Source: Oscillospiraceae bacterium
GTDB taxonomy: Bacteria > Bacillota > Clostridia > Oscillospirales > Oscillospiraceae
Reading direction: 5' to 3'
Length of the DNA stretch: 47,034 nucleotides
Assembly (NCBI GenBank): GCA_031281195.1
Contig: JAITFS010000086.1
Coordinates: forward strand, 1-47,034
In this document: piece by piece, positions 1 through 9,398 of the stretch
Layout: each line of letters begins with the position of its first letter
Position numbering within the stretch: the stretch's first letter is position 1
Notes under the pieces: model-generated
What the model saw: the letters and a program-made list of their open reading frames with translations, nothing else
The model's database searches: none
What the model was told of the DNA's origin: nothing
Program-made: the position numbers and the translations under genes

Positions 1-50
1 TGCACTAAACCCTTATTACCGGATGCAGATAATGCTGCCGTCGGGAGTAA
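1..50 (+). promoter_or_regulatory. 3' part of a TPP (THI-box) riboswitch, truncated by the window edge
   Basis: TTACCGGATGCAGATAATGCTGCCGTCGGGAGTAA resembles the conserved 3' half of THI-box aptamers (CUGAU-CUGG-AUAAU-GCCAG-CGUAGGGA) and lies directly upstream of a ThiT-like gene. Confidence 0.75.
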
Positions 51-65
51 GAAAAGGCTGTAAAG

Positions 66-90
66 CACCTCTAATTATAAGAAAGAGGTG
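66..90 (+). promoter_or_regulatory. Hairpin CACCTCT-N11-AGAGGTG that contains the thiT Shine-Dalgarno; likely riboswitch expression platform
   Basis: Perfect 7-bp inverted repeat 66-72/84-90. GAGGTG in the 3' arm sits 7 nt before ATG at 98. Confidence 0.6.
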
Positions 91-97
91 TTTTATT

Positions 98-976
98 ATG
101 AAAAAAGAAAAAAAGGAAAAGAAAATCGAAATCTTGGCTTACTTTATGTTTTACGTTGGACTTATTGGATCAATAGCAGCGTTGGTATCAATAAGTGCAT
201 CCGAAAGCACATTCCAAGTTGCAGATCAGGTTTTTCGAATCATGAGAGATTTTCTTAGAGAAACTAATCCTGATGCAGTTGGAGCATTAGTACGTCCCAC
301 ACGCGAATATATCTCACCAATGTCAACAATGGCAATAGCAACATTATCAGTTCTTGTAACGTCAGTATTTTTGTTTTTTATTGGTGGTGGTATATTAATT
401 ACAAAGTTTATCAGCAAAAACAAATTGGAACGTATACAAAAGAGTGACATATCACTTCTGACTTTTACTTCCTTATGTATCGCTCTTGCAGTAGTGCTTT
501 CACAAATACGCCTGTTCCAAATGCCACAAGGTGGTTCAATCACTGCCTTTAGTATGTTGCCGATTGTTTTGGTTGGCTACTGGTACGGTGCAAAGGCTGG
601 TATTTCTGCAGGTATTGTGTATGGGCTTTTACGATTAATGTTAGGCTCGACTGTATTTCATCCAATTCAATTTATCCTGGATTATCCATTAGCTTATGCT
701 GCACTTGGTGCATTTTGTATGTTCAGAGGTAAACGTTTTGGTTTGCAAGCAAGTTATATTGCAGGTGTTGCAGGACGCTTTTTGTGCAGTTTTATAGCAG
801 GAATGGTGTTTTTTGGAGAGTTTGCACCTGAGGGACAACCAGTGTGGATTTACTCTGCTGTGTATCAACTAACTTATATAGGTCCTGAAGCTGTAGTAAC
901 CTTAATTGTTTTATCCATGCCTCCTGTTATGAACGCTATCGAGCAATTAAGACGGTTGAGGGTTAAAGGTGCTTAG
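98..976 (+). CDS. thiT: Energy-coupled thiamine transporter ThiT-like (ECF S component) with N-terminal extension; start probably 98 rather than 23
   Basis: C-terminal ~190 aa match the ThiT pattern (GGSITAFSMLPIVLVGYWYGAKAGISAGIVYGLLRL...HPIQFILDYPLAYAALG). SD precedes ATG 98. TPP riboswitch upstream. Confidence 0.85.
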   Translation: MKKEKKEKKIEILAYFMFYVGLIGSIAALVSISASESTFQVADQVFRIMRDFLRETNPDAVGALVRPTREYISPMSTMAIATLSVLVTSVFLFFIGGGILITKFISKNKLERIQKSDISLLTFTSLCIALAVVLSQIRLFQMPQGGSITAFSMLPIVLVGYWYGAKAGISAGIVYGLLRLMLGSTVFHPIQFILDYPLAYAALGAFCMFRGKRFGLQASYIAGVAGRFLCSFIAGMVFFGEFAPEGQPVWIYSAVYQLTYIGPEAVVTLIVLSMPPVMNAIEQLRRLRVKGA

Positions 977-1501
977 CCACTCTTTTGCTTTCATTATGCC
1001 GATGATTGTTTTTGCGTCCTTAAGTTCGTTACGCATTATCATTGCGATTACTTCGTCAAAATCAAATTGCTCCAAGCTGAGGAGTTCCCCTTCGTCGGGG
1101 TGCATTTCACCCTTTTTCAAATCTAACGCGAGATATAAGTATAAAATCTCACCGTTACCACCCGGCGAAGGGTACATCGGACCAAAATCTATGTATCGTC
1201 CTGCTACATAACCCGTTTCCTCTGAGAGTTCTCTTACAGCGCACAAGAACGGGTCTTCACCATATTCTAACTTCCCTGCCGGTATTTCAAGCGTTTCTTC
1301 CTGCATAGGATAACGAAATTGCCGTACTAACAGCACTTTTTGCTCATCAGTTACAGCAACAATTCCCACACCACCGGGGTGCTCAACAATCTCACGCTCA
1401 GATTTTTTGCCATTTGAAAGTTCTACAATATCTCGTCTGATGTTTACAATTATTCCCTCGTAAACTATCTTTGATTCTAACTGTTTCTCAAAAAACTTCA
1501 T
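947..1501 (-). CDS. Nudix hydrolase, ADP-ribose pyrophosphatase family
   Basis: Nudix box GKLEYGEDPFLCAVRELSEETGY. Confidence 0.9.
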   Translation of the reverse strand: MKFFEKQLESKIVYEGIIVNIRRDIVELSNGKKSEREIVEHPGGVGIVAVTDEQKVLLVRQFRYPMQEETLEIPAGKLEYGEDPFLCAVRELSEETGYVAGRYIDFGPMYPSPGGNGEILYLYLALDLKKGEMHPDEGELLSLEQFDFDEVIAMIMRNELKDAKTIIGIMKAKEWLSTFNPQPS

Positions 1502-3099
1502 TATTTTTTATCACAAAAGCGTTTTATCATCTCAATGATATTATCTATATCAATTGGTTTTGCTAAGTGACCATTCATACCGCTTTCGATGCATCTTTCT
1601 ATATCTTCTTTAAAAACATTTGCTGTAATTGCAATAATCGGTATAGTTTTCGCTGTGTCAAATTCAAAAGACCGGATTGTTCTTGTTGCCTCGTACCCAT
1701 CCATAACAGGCATTTGAACGTCCATGATTATAATATTATAACGATTTGGATTATCCTTATAAAGCTGCACAGCATCAAAACCGTTTTCGGCAATATCGAT
1801 ATTTATCTTTGTATCCTCTAACAAAGATATAAGAATTGTCCTGTTAATATCAACGTCCTCTGCAAGAATCATATAATAATCTGAAAAATCCGGTGTACTG
1901 CTTTCTTTAGTAGATTGTTCTTCCTCGAGCATGTTCTCTATATCCGCAGCTTGCGCATGCTCAAGCTTTACTTTAAATGTAAAGGTTGTACCCTGGTTAG
2001 GTACTGATTCAACAAAAATATTACCATCCATCATTTCAACAATATTTTTTGAGATTGCAAGACCAAGCCCCGTACCGCCAAATATACGAGCAGTGTCACT
2101 TTGAGCTTGTTCAAACGCGGTAAACAGTCTTTTTATCTGCTCATCATTCATACCAATACCGGAGTCTTTAACCGAAATGCTAATTACACTATGATTTTCT
2201 TCAACATGTGACTCCTCTGCTGTAAGTTCGATTTTACCACCTTCCGGTGTGAACTTTGCAGCATTTGAAAGCAGGTTTGCAATAACCTGCGAAAGTCTAA
2301 GCTCGTCACTTATATAGTGTTTTCTCATTCCTGACTCAAAATCAACGACAAAATCAATATCACCTTCTCTTACTTTTTCAACAATAAGAGCACTGGTAAG
2401 TGAAAATATTCTATCTAAGTTAATTGGAGCATGTTCAAGCTCAAGCTTACCTGCTTCAATCTTAGAAAGATCCAGTATATCATTAATTAGTCTTAACAGA
2501 TGGGTTGATGAGTTTTCTATATTTGTTAAGCAATCTCTGATTTTTTCTATATCATTAGATTTTTCCGCAATTTTCGTCATGCCGATAATTGCGTTCATCG
2601 GTGTTCGTATCTCATGGCTCATGTTTGCAAGGAAATTGCTTTTTGCATTTGTTGCATCTTCTGCGCGGGCAAGAGCATCTCCCAGTTTCTCATTACTTTC
2701 CTTCAGAAGATTTGCACGGTGGGTAAACAGCATTTGGTTCTCTATTCGTTTTAACAGCAGAGGTGCAGAAAACGGTTTAAACATGTAGTCTGCCGCACCA
2801 AGACTTAAACCATGAATTTCACTCTTGTCATCACTTCGTGCTGTTAGAAATATAACAGGAATATCCTTGTAAAGCGGGTCATTTTTTAGTTTTTTTATTA
2901 CCTCATATCCGTTCATTTCAGGCATTTCTATATCTAATAAAATCAAATCCGGTATTACGTTTTTTTCAAGATATGAAAATAGTTTAGCACCTGATGAGGC
3001 AGGATAAACCTGATAATAAGGCTTTAAAATACTCCTACCCTGATCAAGATTGGCTTTTACATCATCAACTAAAATAATTACTTTTCTTTCGTTTTGCAA
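1501..3099 (-). CDS. Hybrid histidine kinase, REC-HisKA-HATPase_c-REC (no sensor domain)
   Basis: REC (DLILLDIEMPEMNG...KPF), H-box SNFLANMSHEIRTPMNAIIGM, N/G boxes NLLSNAAKFTPEGG, DSGIGM, GGTGLGL; C-terminal REC IIIMDVQMPVMDG. Confidence 0.95.
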   Translation of the reverse strand: MQNERKVIILVDDVKANLDQGRSILKPYYQVYPASSGAKLFSYLEKNVIPDLILLDIEMPEMNGYEVIKKLKNDPLYKDIPVIFLTARSDDKSEIHGLSLGAADYMFKPFSAPLLLKRIENQMLFTHRANLLKESNEKLGDALARAEDATNAKSNFLANMSHEIRTPMNAIIGMTKIAEKSNDIEKIRDCLTNIENSSTHLLRLINDILDLSKIEAGKLELEHAPINLDRIFSLTSALIVEKVREGDIDFVVDFESGMRKHYISDELRLSQVIANLLSNAAKFTPEGGKIELTAEESHVEENHSVISISVKDSGIGMNDEQIKRLFTAFEQAQSDTARIFGGTGLGLAISKNIVEMMDGNIFVESVPNQGTTFTFKVKLEHAQAADIENMLEEEQSTKESSTPDFSDYYMILAEDVDINRTILISLLEDTKINIDIAENGFDAVQLYKDNPNRYNIIIMDVQMPVMDGYEATRTIRSFEFDTAKTIPIIAITANVFKEDIERCIESGMNGHLAKPIDIDNIIEMIKRFCDKK

Positions 3100-3144
3100 T
3101 TTTAAATCTCCATTATTATAACAGATAGCTACTAATATATTATA

Positions 3145-6100
3145 TTACTCACTGTCATAAGTTTCAATAGTGGTTGATAATTTTTCATATATTTCATCAA
3201 AATTACCATCTGCAACATTGTCTCTAAGCCAGGAAATCAAGCAACTGTCTGTTCTATACACAAACAAATCTAACTCATGCATAGCTTCATCTAATTCATC
3301 CATATCATAATTTTCACAAGCAGCCATCATTTTTTCTAACACTTTTTTATCAGGTTTGTCTTTGATATCGCTTGGAGTTTTACTTTTTATCTCATATAAC
3401 ATATTTCCTATATCGTCAATAAGCGAATATGCTGCTTTAAGGAACAAAACATTATTAGTTGCTACATATTCATAGTTATTATTAGCTGCTTCTGTTTCTA
3501 ATCTATCTGCCATATCTCCAAGAGCATTGGCGTATATTCCACGGCTGGAGCTTTTTAACCCGTGAATATCAATAGCATACTCAACAAGTGTACTACTGCT
3601 TACTGATTCAATTCTGGTAAGAATCGGAATTGTATTGGCTACATAAGAACGTAATATTCCTAAATATGTAGTTTCATCAACATATCTCGCAATACCTCTG
3701 GCTATATCCAATCCGTCGATTTTTTTACTGGCAAGTAAAACACTAAGCTCTTGTTGTTCTTCAGGTATTTCATTACTAAATATAACTTCCTCATCATCTT
3801 TTTTTATCCACTCGTGGATAACTTCATCAAGTCGTACAATATCTATCGGTTTTGTTAAAAATGCTTGAAAACCCTCATCTAAGAACATTTGCTCACTGCC
3901 TACTACAGCATTTGCAGTCAGTGCAATTATCGGAACCTCCATAGCATAATTTGTACCTATTTCTCTAATAAACTTTGCTGCTTCTATTCCATCCATTTCA
4001 GGCATCATATAGTCCATAAATATAACATCATATTTAACATTACTATCATAAACTGCTTTTATTGCTTTTAATCCACTATCAACACAATCTACCTTCATAT
4101 TGTACAGACGTAACAAACCTTTAGCAATATCAAGATTTGTAATATTATCGTCAACAACAAGAACATGCGCATTTGGTAATTGAATTCTGGAAAAACGAAC
4201 ACTTTGATTTCTTTTTATATCCGAATAGTTAAATTGTTGCAGATTGCTTACAATTTCAGGACCTATTTTTGTATTTTGTAAATATCCCTGCATGAGTTTT
4301 ACAGTAAATGTACTTCCCTTACCATAAACACTTTTTACACTGATTGAACCATTCATTAACTCGACAAGGTTTTTCGTAATAGAAAGTCCCAACCCTGTGC
4401 CTTCGATTTTATGATTTGACATCAAATCCAACTGTGAATAGTCAGCAAAGAGCTTATCAATATCATTCTTTTTTATACCTCTGCCTGTATCTACAACTTG
4501 AATTACCAACCAAACAGCATTTTTCTCTTTAGTACAGCTTACATTTAGCTCCACTGTTCCCTCTTTAGTATATTTTATAGCATTTGATAGTAAATTGTTC
4601 ATTATTTGCTTAATTCTAAGCTCGTCACCGTAAAGAAGTGAATACAAATCCTCACTAATATTTAACTTAAAGTTAATTGGTTTTCCGCTTATGCGTATTA
4701 TATTTTGCATAACTGTATCGTTAATTAAGCTCGGCACATCGTAGCATACAGGTACCAGCTCAAGCTTTCCTGCTTCGATTTTTGATATATCGAGAATATC
4801 ATTTACAAGGTTGAGAAGGATTGTTCCTGCTGTGTGAATCTTTTCGATGTTAATTCTATCTTCACGGCTGATACCGTCACCTTCCAGTGATAAATCTGAC
4901 ATACCGATAACAGCATTTAGTGGTGTTCGCATATCATGGCTCATTCTTGCCAAAAAGTCACTTTTTGCCCGGTTTGCAACCTGCGCTTCAATTAGTGATG
5001 ATTCTACGTCCTCTTTTAATTTGATTTGTTCACGCATGTCATAAATATATCCAAGCATGATGTACTTATTACCTCTATACATACGTGTCATTGTAAGCTC
5101 GACAGGTAGAGGTTTTCCTTCAGGAGTTAAATGAACCCACTCAACTCTTACTGTTTCACCTTTTAAAACTTTTTTTATTATTTTCTTTGCTTTGTCAAGT
5201 GAGTTTTTTCCATCCGGTTGAAACTCGGGGAAATGTGGCTGTGTGCCAAAAAACTTGCTATAAAACTCTTTTGAAACGCCGTATATATCCAAAACAGCGT
5301 CATTACAATCAATAAACCCAAGTTTTTCGTCAAATAATGTAAGTCCGACCGGAGCATTTTCAAGCATTATCTCGACTTCTCTTTTTAAGAGCTTTTCTTC
5401 ACGAAGATCACGTGAGTATGCAGCAACCACATAATTATCTTTATACTTTACTCTTACAAGAGTTGATTCGACAGGCACTAAAGTACCATCTGCGAGTTTA
5501 TGTGCCCATTCAAATACGACACGGCCTTCCTTAAAGGCTTTTTCCAGCAGTTTGCCGGCTTTTTCTTCTGAGCTTTGACCGTCTGCCTGAAATTCAGGTG
5601 TAAACTCAAAAACTCTATCTATATATTCTTGTTTACTCTTTAAACCAAAGAACTCAACTGTTGCTTGATTGCAGTCAATAATGTTTTGATTTGAATCCCA
5701 AAGCTCACAACATAATGGGGTTGAATCAAGCATAATTTTCATGTGGTCTTCTGCTATTTGGAGTTCTTTTTTGAGTCTTAACTCCTCACGTAAATCTCGT
5801 GTATATGATGCGATAACATAATCATTACCATATTTTAGTTTAACTAAAGAAACCTCGGCAGGCATAAAAGTGCCATCCATTAATTTGTATGTCCAATTTA
5901 TATCACATCTGCCATGTTTTAGTGCTTCCTTAAGATAAACCTTTACTTGATCTTTTGATTTAGTTCCGTCAGGTTGATATTCGGGATATAGGTCTTCATA
6001 TTTCTCAAAGAATTCTTTTTTGCTTTTAAAGCCTAATAAACGTAGAGCCTCTTTGTTACAGTCGATTTTTTCAAAGGTTTTTGCGTCAAAAAGCTGACAT

Positions 6101-7113
6101 GACATTGGATTTGAGTCAAGCATTAGTGCAGTTCGTTCATTAGCTTCATGGATTTTGTTTTCCATTTCATTTCTGATTACAGCACTTGCATACAAAAATG
6201 CTCCCGAACGCATTATATCTACGCAGTTTTCGTCGAAATATCGTTCAACCTCATGATCCTCTAATATTGCAAATCCCCAAAACTCATCACCAATAAATAT
6301 CGGAGTAACAAACACAGATACTATACCTGCTGCATTTAACATTTTTGTTTCTTCTCCAACTATTTGGCTGACAGGACTATTTACGATTATATTATTTGCC
6401 AGTTTTTCTCCCCAGTTTGGTGCAAACTTTGAATATGATATGTTTATATATTGAGAGTTTGGTTCTGTAGTACCACCTGATACTCTTTCCCAGCGGTATA
6501 TTTGCGAAGCTCCCAAGCTTCCGTCAGGCATTTTATGATTACGAAAAAGTGAAAATCTGTCAATAGCAAATAAATCAGCTACTTGCCAAATACCATCAGA
6601 AAGTGTTTTCTCAAATGTTCCGCTACTTTTTGATATGAGCATAATTGCTGTTTTGTTAAGCGCGTCAAGCATTGTCTCACGGTCAGTTTTATCAGTTATA
6701 TCCATAACTGCACCGGCAACCCTTAGTGGTATACCATCTTCATCACGTAAGGTTGTACCTAAAGCACGAAAATGTCTATAATTTCCATTTATATGCATCA
6801 ATCTGTATTCAATGTCATACGGTGTGTTTCCGGTATGGTCTGAAATATGAGCTTCGAATGAATCTAAAACAGCTTTTCGCTCATCCGGATGCAAACGGCT
6901 GCTCCAGCTATGAAGAACATTTGGAAAATCATTTTCATCCTTATAACCCAGCATTTCACGAAACTCATTTGACCATGTAAATTTATTTTCAGGATTAATA
7001 GGGTCGCCGCTGACAACATCCATATCCCACAAAGCGATGTTAAGTGCATCGTTTGCAAGTTTATATTTCATTAAGTCATATTCATATTTTGATTGTAATT
7101 CATCCATTTCCAA
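3145..7113 (-). CDS. Multi-sensor hybrid histidine kinase: PAS-GAF-PAS-PAS-PAS-HisKA-HATPase_c-REC-HPt
   Basis: PAS/PAC segments, three related PAS repeats with QPDG motif, H-box SDFLARMSHDMRTPLNAVIGM, REC IFMDYMMPEMDG, HPt IHGLKSSSRGIYANAL. Confidence 0.93.
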   Translation of the reverse strand: MEMDELQSKYEYDLMKYKLANDALNIALWDMDVVSGDPINPENKFTWSNEFREMLGYKDENDFPNVLHSWSSRLHPDERKAVLDSFEAHISDHTGNTPYDIEYRLMHINGNYRHFRALGTTLRDEDGIPLRVAGAVMDITDKTDRETMLDALNKTAIMLISKSSGTFEKTLSDGIWQVADLFAIDRFSLFRNHKMPDGSLGASQIYRWERVSGGTTEPNSQYINISYSKFAPNWGEKLANNIIVNSPVSQIVGEETKMLNAAGIVSVFVTPIFIGDEFWGFAILEDHEVERYFDENCVDIMRSGAFLYASAVIRNEMENKIHEANERTALMLDSNPMSCQLFDAKTFEKIDCNKEALRLLGFKSKKEFFEKYEDLYPEYQPDGTKSKDQVKVYLKEALKHGRCDINWTYKLMDGTFMPAEVSLVKLKYGNDYVIASYTRDLREELRLKKELQIAEDHMKIMLDSTPLCCELWDSNQNIIDCNQATVEFFGLKSKQEYIDRVFEFTPEFQADGQSSEEKAGKLLEKAFKEGRVVFEWAHKLADGTLVPVESTLVRVKYKDNYVVAAYSRDLREEKLLKREVEIMLENAPVGLTLFDEKLGFIDCNDAVLDIYGVSKEFYSKFFGTQPHFPEFQPDGKNSLDKAKKIIKKVLKGETVRVEWVHLTPEGKPLPVELTMTRMYRGNKYIMLGYIYDMREQIKLKEDVESSLIEAQVANRAKSDFLARMSHDMRTPLNAVIGMSDLSLEGDGISREDRINIEKIHTAGTILLNLVNDILDISKIEAGKLELVPVCYDVPSLINDTVMQNIIRISGKPINFKLNISEDLYSLLYGDELRIKQIMNNLLSNAIKYTKEGTVELNVSCTKEKNAVWLVIQVVDTGRGIKKNDIDKLFADYSQLDLMSNHKIEGTGLGLSITKNLVELMNGSISVKSVYGKGSTFTVKLMQGYLQNTKIGPEIVSNLQQFNYSDIKRNQSVRFSRIQLPNAHVLVVDDNITNLDIAKGLLRLYNMKVDCVDSGLKAIKAVYDSNVKYDVIFMDYMMPEMDGIEAAKFIREIGTNYAMEVPIIALTANAVVGSEQMFLDEGFQAFLTKPIDIVRLDEVIHEWIKKDDEEVIFSNEIPEEQQELSVLLASKKIDGLDIARGIARYVDETTYLGILRSYVANTIPILTRIESVSSSTLVEYAIDIHGLKSSSRGIYANALGDMADRLETEAANNNYEYVATNNVLFLKAAYSLIDDIGNMLYEIKSKTPSDIKDKPDKKVLEKMMAACENYDMDELDEAMHELDLFVYRTDSCLISWLRDNVADGNFDEIYEKLSTTIETYDSE

Positions 7114-7167
7114 CTCCTGCTAGCTATAAGCTATAAGCAACTATCCAACATTATCAACTATATTCTT

Positions 7168-9351
7168 CTAAAATCCGGCTTTTATGGCAACCAAAATGTC
7201 TCTTGCTACCTCACAATTAAAGTCTGAAAGTTCACCTGCTGTTTCTTCTAATTTATTGTTTATATCATCGCCAAAATCAAGCCCTAACAATGGTTTTATG
7301 AAGCTCATACTCTTATCACTGTCATAATTTATTGCTGCACCCAAAGCTTTTTCGACACCTTCTTGTAAAGCTTCAATGCTTCCTTTAACTCTCTCGCTTG
7401 TTACCTCCTCCGGGAAAATTGCAGTTAATCTATTGTATAGCTTTATTAATCTGCGTTTGTAACTTGGGAATAGCTCCTGACATGTTGATATATCATTATT
7501 TTTTCCTGCTGTTTCCAGTTTTAAAGCAATCTCAGATAATTCTCTTGCACCAATTGTTGCCAGCATAGACTTCATTGCATGTACTAAAATAGCAAAGGAT
7601 TGCATGTTTTCAGCGTTAAGATAATCGGTAAGTTTTTCACATTCCTCCGGTATTTTTTTACGGCATAAATTTACTGAATCAAAATAGAATTCCTCCATGT
7701 GAGCAACGTTACTCATGCCAATTTTCACATTTATTTCAGGAATTTCTTTTATTGCAGAAAGAATGTTTGGTTTAGCTTCTCCGGCATCAACATCATCAGA
7801 TTTTATAATTACATCATCAGCAAACCAACGCATCAAGGTTGCTGTCATATCACGCATATCAATTGGTTTGGACACAAAGTCATTAAACCCGTTTGCCAAG
7901 AAATACTCTCTGGCTCCCAACACTGCATTAGCTGTGAGTGCAATAATTATTATGTCTTTATTTCTTCCGCCCAGTTCACGGATTTTTGCTGTTGTTTCAA
8001 CACCATCCATTTCAGGCATCATGTGATCCATAAAAATTATATCGAAATCTTCTTTTTTAACCATTTCTATTGCGGCTCTGCCGGATAATGATGTTTTTGC
8101 ATCTATATCGGCAAGACCAAGAAGTCCTACTGCTACTCTTAAATTAAACTCATTATCGTCAACAACTAACACCTTTGCATCGGGTAGAGAAAGTTTATTT
8201 GTTGCTGTAATAGCGGCTTCTTTAACCTTATCAGCACTACCTTTGATCAGAGGTATTGTTACAGTAAATACACTACCCTTGCCGTAATCGCTTTTTACTT
8301 CGATTTTACCATTCATCATTTCTATAAATGATTGACAAATTGACAACCCAAGTCCTGTACCAATTACTTTACGGTTGACCAATGCATCAACCTGTGTAAA
8401 TGCATTAAATAAGTTTTTGAGATCATCTTGTTTAATTCCTTTACCAGTATCAGCAATCTCAAATACCAGATTATCACTTTTGCAATAAACCTTAAGATGA
8501 ACGCTGCCTTTTTCAGTAAATTTAACAGCATTACCAAGCACATTTATGATAATTTGTCTAAGCCGTACATCATCACCAAATAAATAGTGAGGTATGTTAT
8601 CATCAATATCTAAAATAAAATCGAGCCCTTTTTCTTTTGCAACATAAGTAAACATTGAGTACACATGGTCAGTAAATACAAGGAAATCATAATCCACAGG
8701 GATAAGCTCCATCTTGCCTGCTTCTATTTTTGACATATCAAGCAAATCATTAATAATAGTCAAAAGTGATGTAGCAGAGTGAGTTATTGCATTAACATAG
8801 TTTGATTGCCGTCCGTTTAGTCCTTCATGTGTTAATAACTCGAGCATTCCAATAATTGAGTTCATTGGTGTGCGTATTTCGTGAGACATACTTGCTAAAA
8901 ATGATGATTTTGACCTGTTTGCTGATTCAGCCGTTGCAATCGCTTCTTCTTTATGTTGAATCTGTGTTGTTCTCTCGCGTAAAAGCTCTGAAATATCTAA
9001 GTGAAGCTTGATACGGTTTTGAAGTACCGGTACAGAAAAAGGTTTCGCAATAAAGTCAACAGCTCCAAGCTGTAACCCACGCGCTTCAGTAAGAGCATCG
9101 GTTATTCCTGTTAAGAATACTACCGGTATATCTGAACGTTCCTTATCACTTTTTAGTAATTGGATTGCTTCAAATCCGTTCATTCCGGGCATTTCAATGT
9201 CCAGCAGTATTAAATCAGGTCTGGCTTTTTCAAGCAGCATAAACATTTTTGCAGCCGATGGTAATGTTTTCACTCGATACTTCTCATGCAGTGCTTCCTT
9301 TGCCATTGCAAGATTTGTATCATTGTCGTCTACGATAAAAATTGTCTTCAT
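7168..9351 (-). CDS. Hybrid histidine kinase REC-HisKA-HATPase_c-REC-HPt (no sensor domain)
   Basis: REC PDLILLDIEMPGMNG, H-box SSFLASMSHEIRTPMNSIIGM, GTGLGLS, REC IIFMDHMMPEMDG, HPt VHAMKSMLATIGARELSEIA. Confidence 0.94.
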   Translation of the reverse strand: MKTIFIVDDNDTNLAMAKEALHEKYRVKTLPSAAKMFMLLEKARPDLILLDIEMPGMNGFEAIQLLKSDKERSDIPVVFLTGITDALTEARGLQLGAVDFIAKPFSVPVLQNRIKLHLDISELLRERTTQIQHKEEAIATAESANRSKSSFLASMSHEIRTPMNSIIGMLELLTHEGLNGRQSNYVNAITHSATSLLTIINDLLDMSKIEAGKMELIPVDYDFLVFTDHVYSMFTYVAKEKGLDFILDIDDNIPHYLFGDDVRLRQIIINVLGNAVKFTEKGSVHLKVYCKSDNLVFEIADTGKGIKQDDLKNLFNAFTQVDALVNRKVIGTGLGLSICQSFIEMMNGKIEVKSDYGKGSVFTVTIPLIKGSADKVKEAAITATNKLSLPDAKVLVVDDNEFNLRVAVGLLGLADIDAKTSLSGRAAIEMVKKEDFDIIFMDHMMPEMDGVETTAKIRELGGRNKDIIIIALTANAVLGAREYFLANGFNDFVSKPIDMRDMTATLMRWFADDVIIKSDDVDAGEAKPNILSAIKEIPEINVKIGMSNVAHMEEFYFDSVNLCRKKIPEECEKLTDYLNAENMQSFAILVHAMKSMLATIGARELSEIALKLETAGKNNDISTCQELFPSYKRRLIKLYNRLTAIFPEEVTSERVKGSIEALQEGVEKALGAAINYDSDKSMSFIKPLLGLDFGDDINNKLEETAGELSDFNCEVARDILVAIKAGF

Positions 9352-9398
9352 TGATATAATCCCCTTGCGTTTGTCTTATATTTTTTGCTTAAAATATT

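Noticed and set aside
23-97. thiT start codon at 23
   Set aside because: It lies within the riboswitch/SD hairpin; ATG 98 has a proper SD and spacing.
7120-7140. Short direct repeat AGCTATAAGCTATAAGC between two kinase genes
   Set aside because: Too short and AT-rich to separate from chance.
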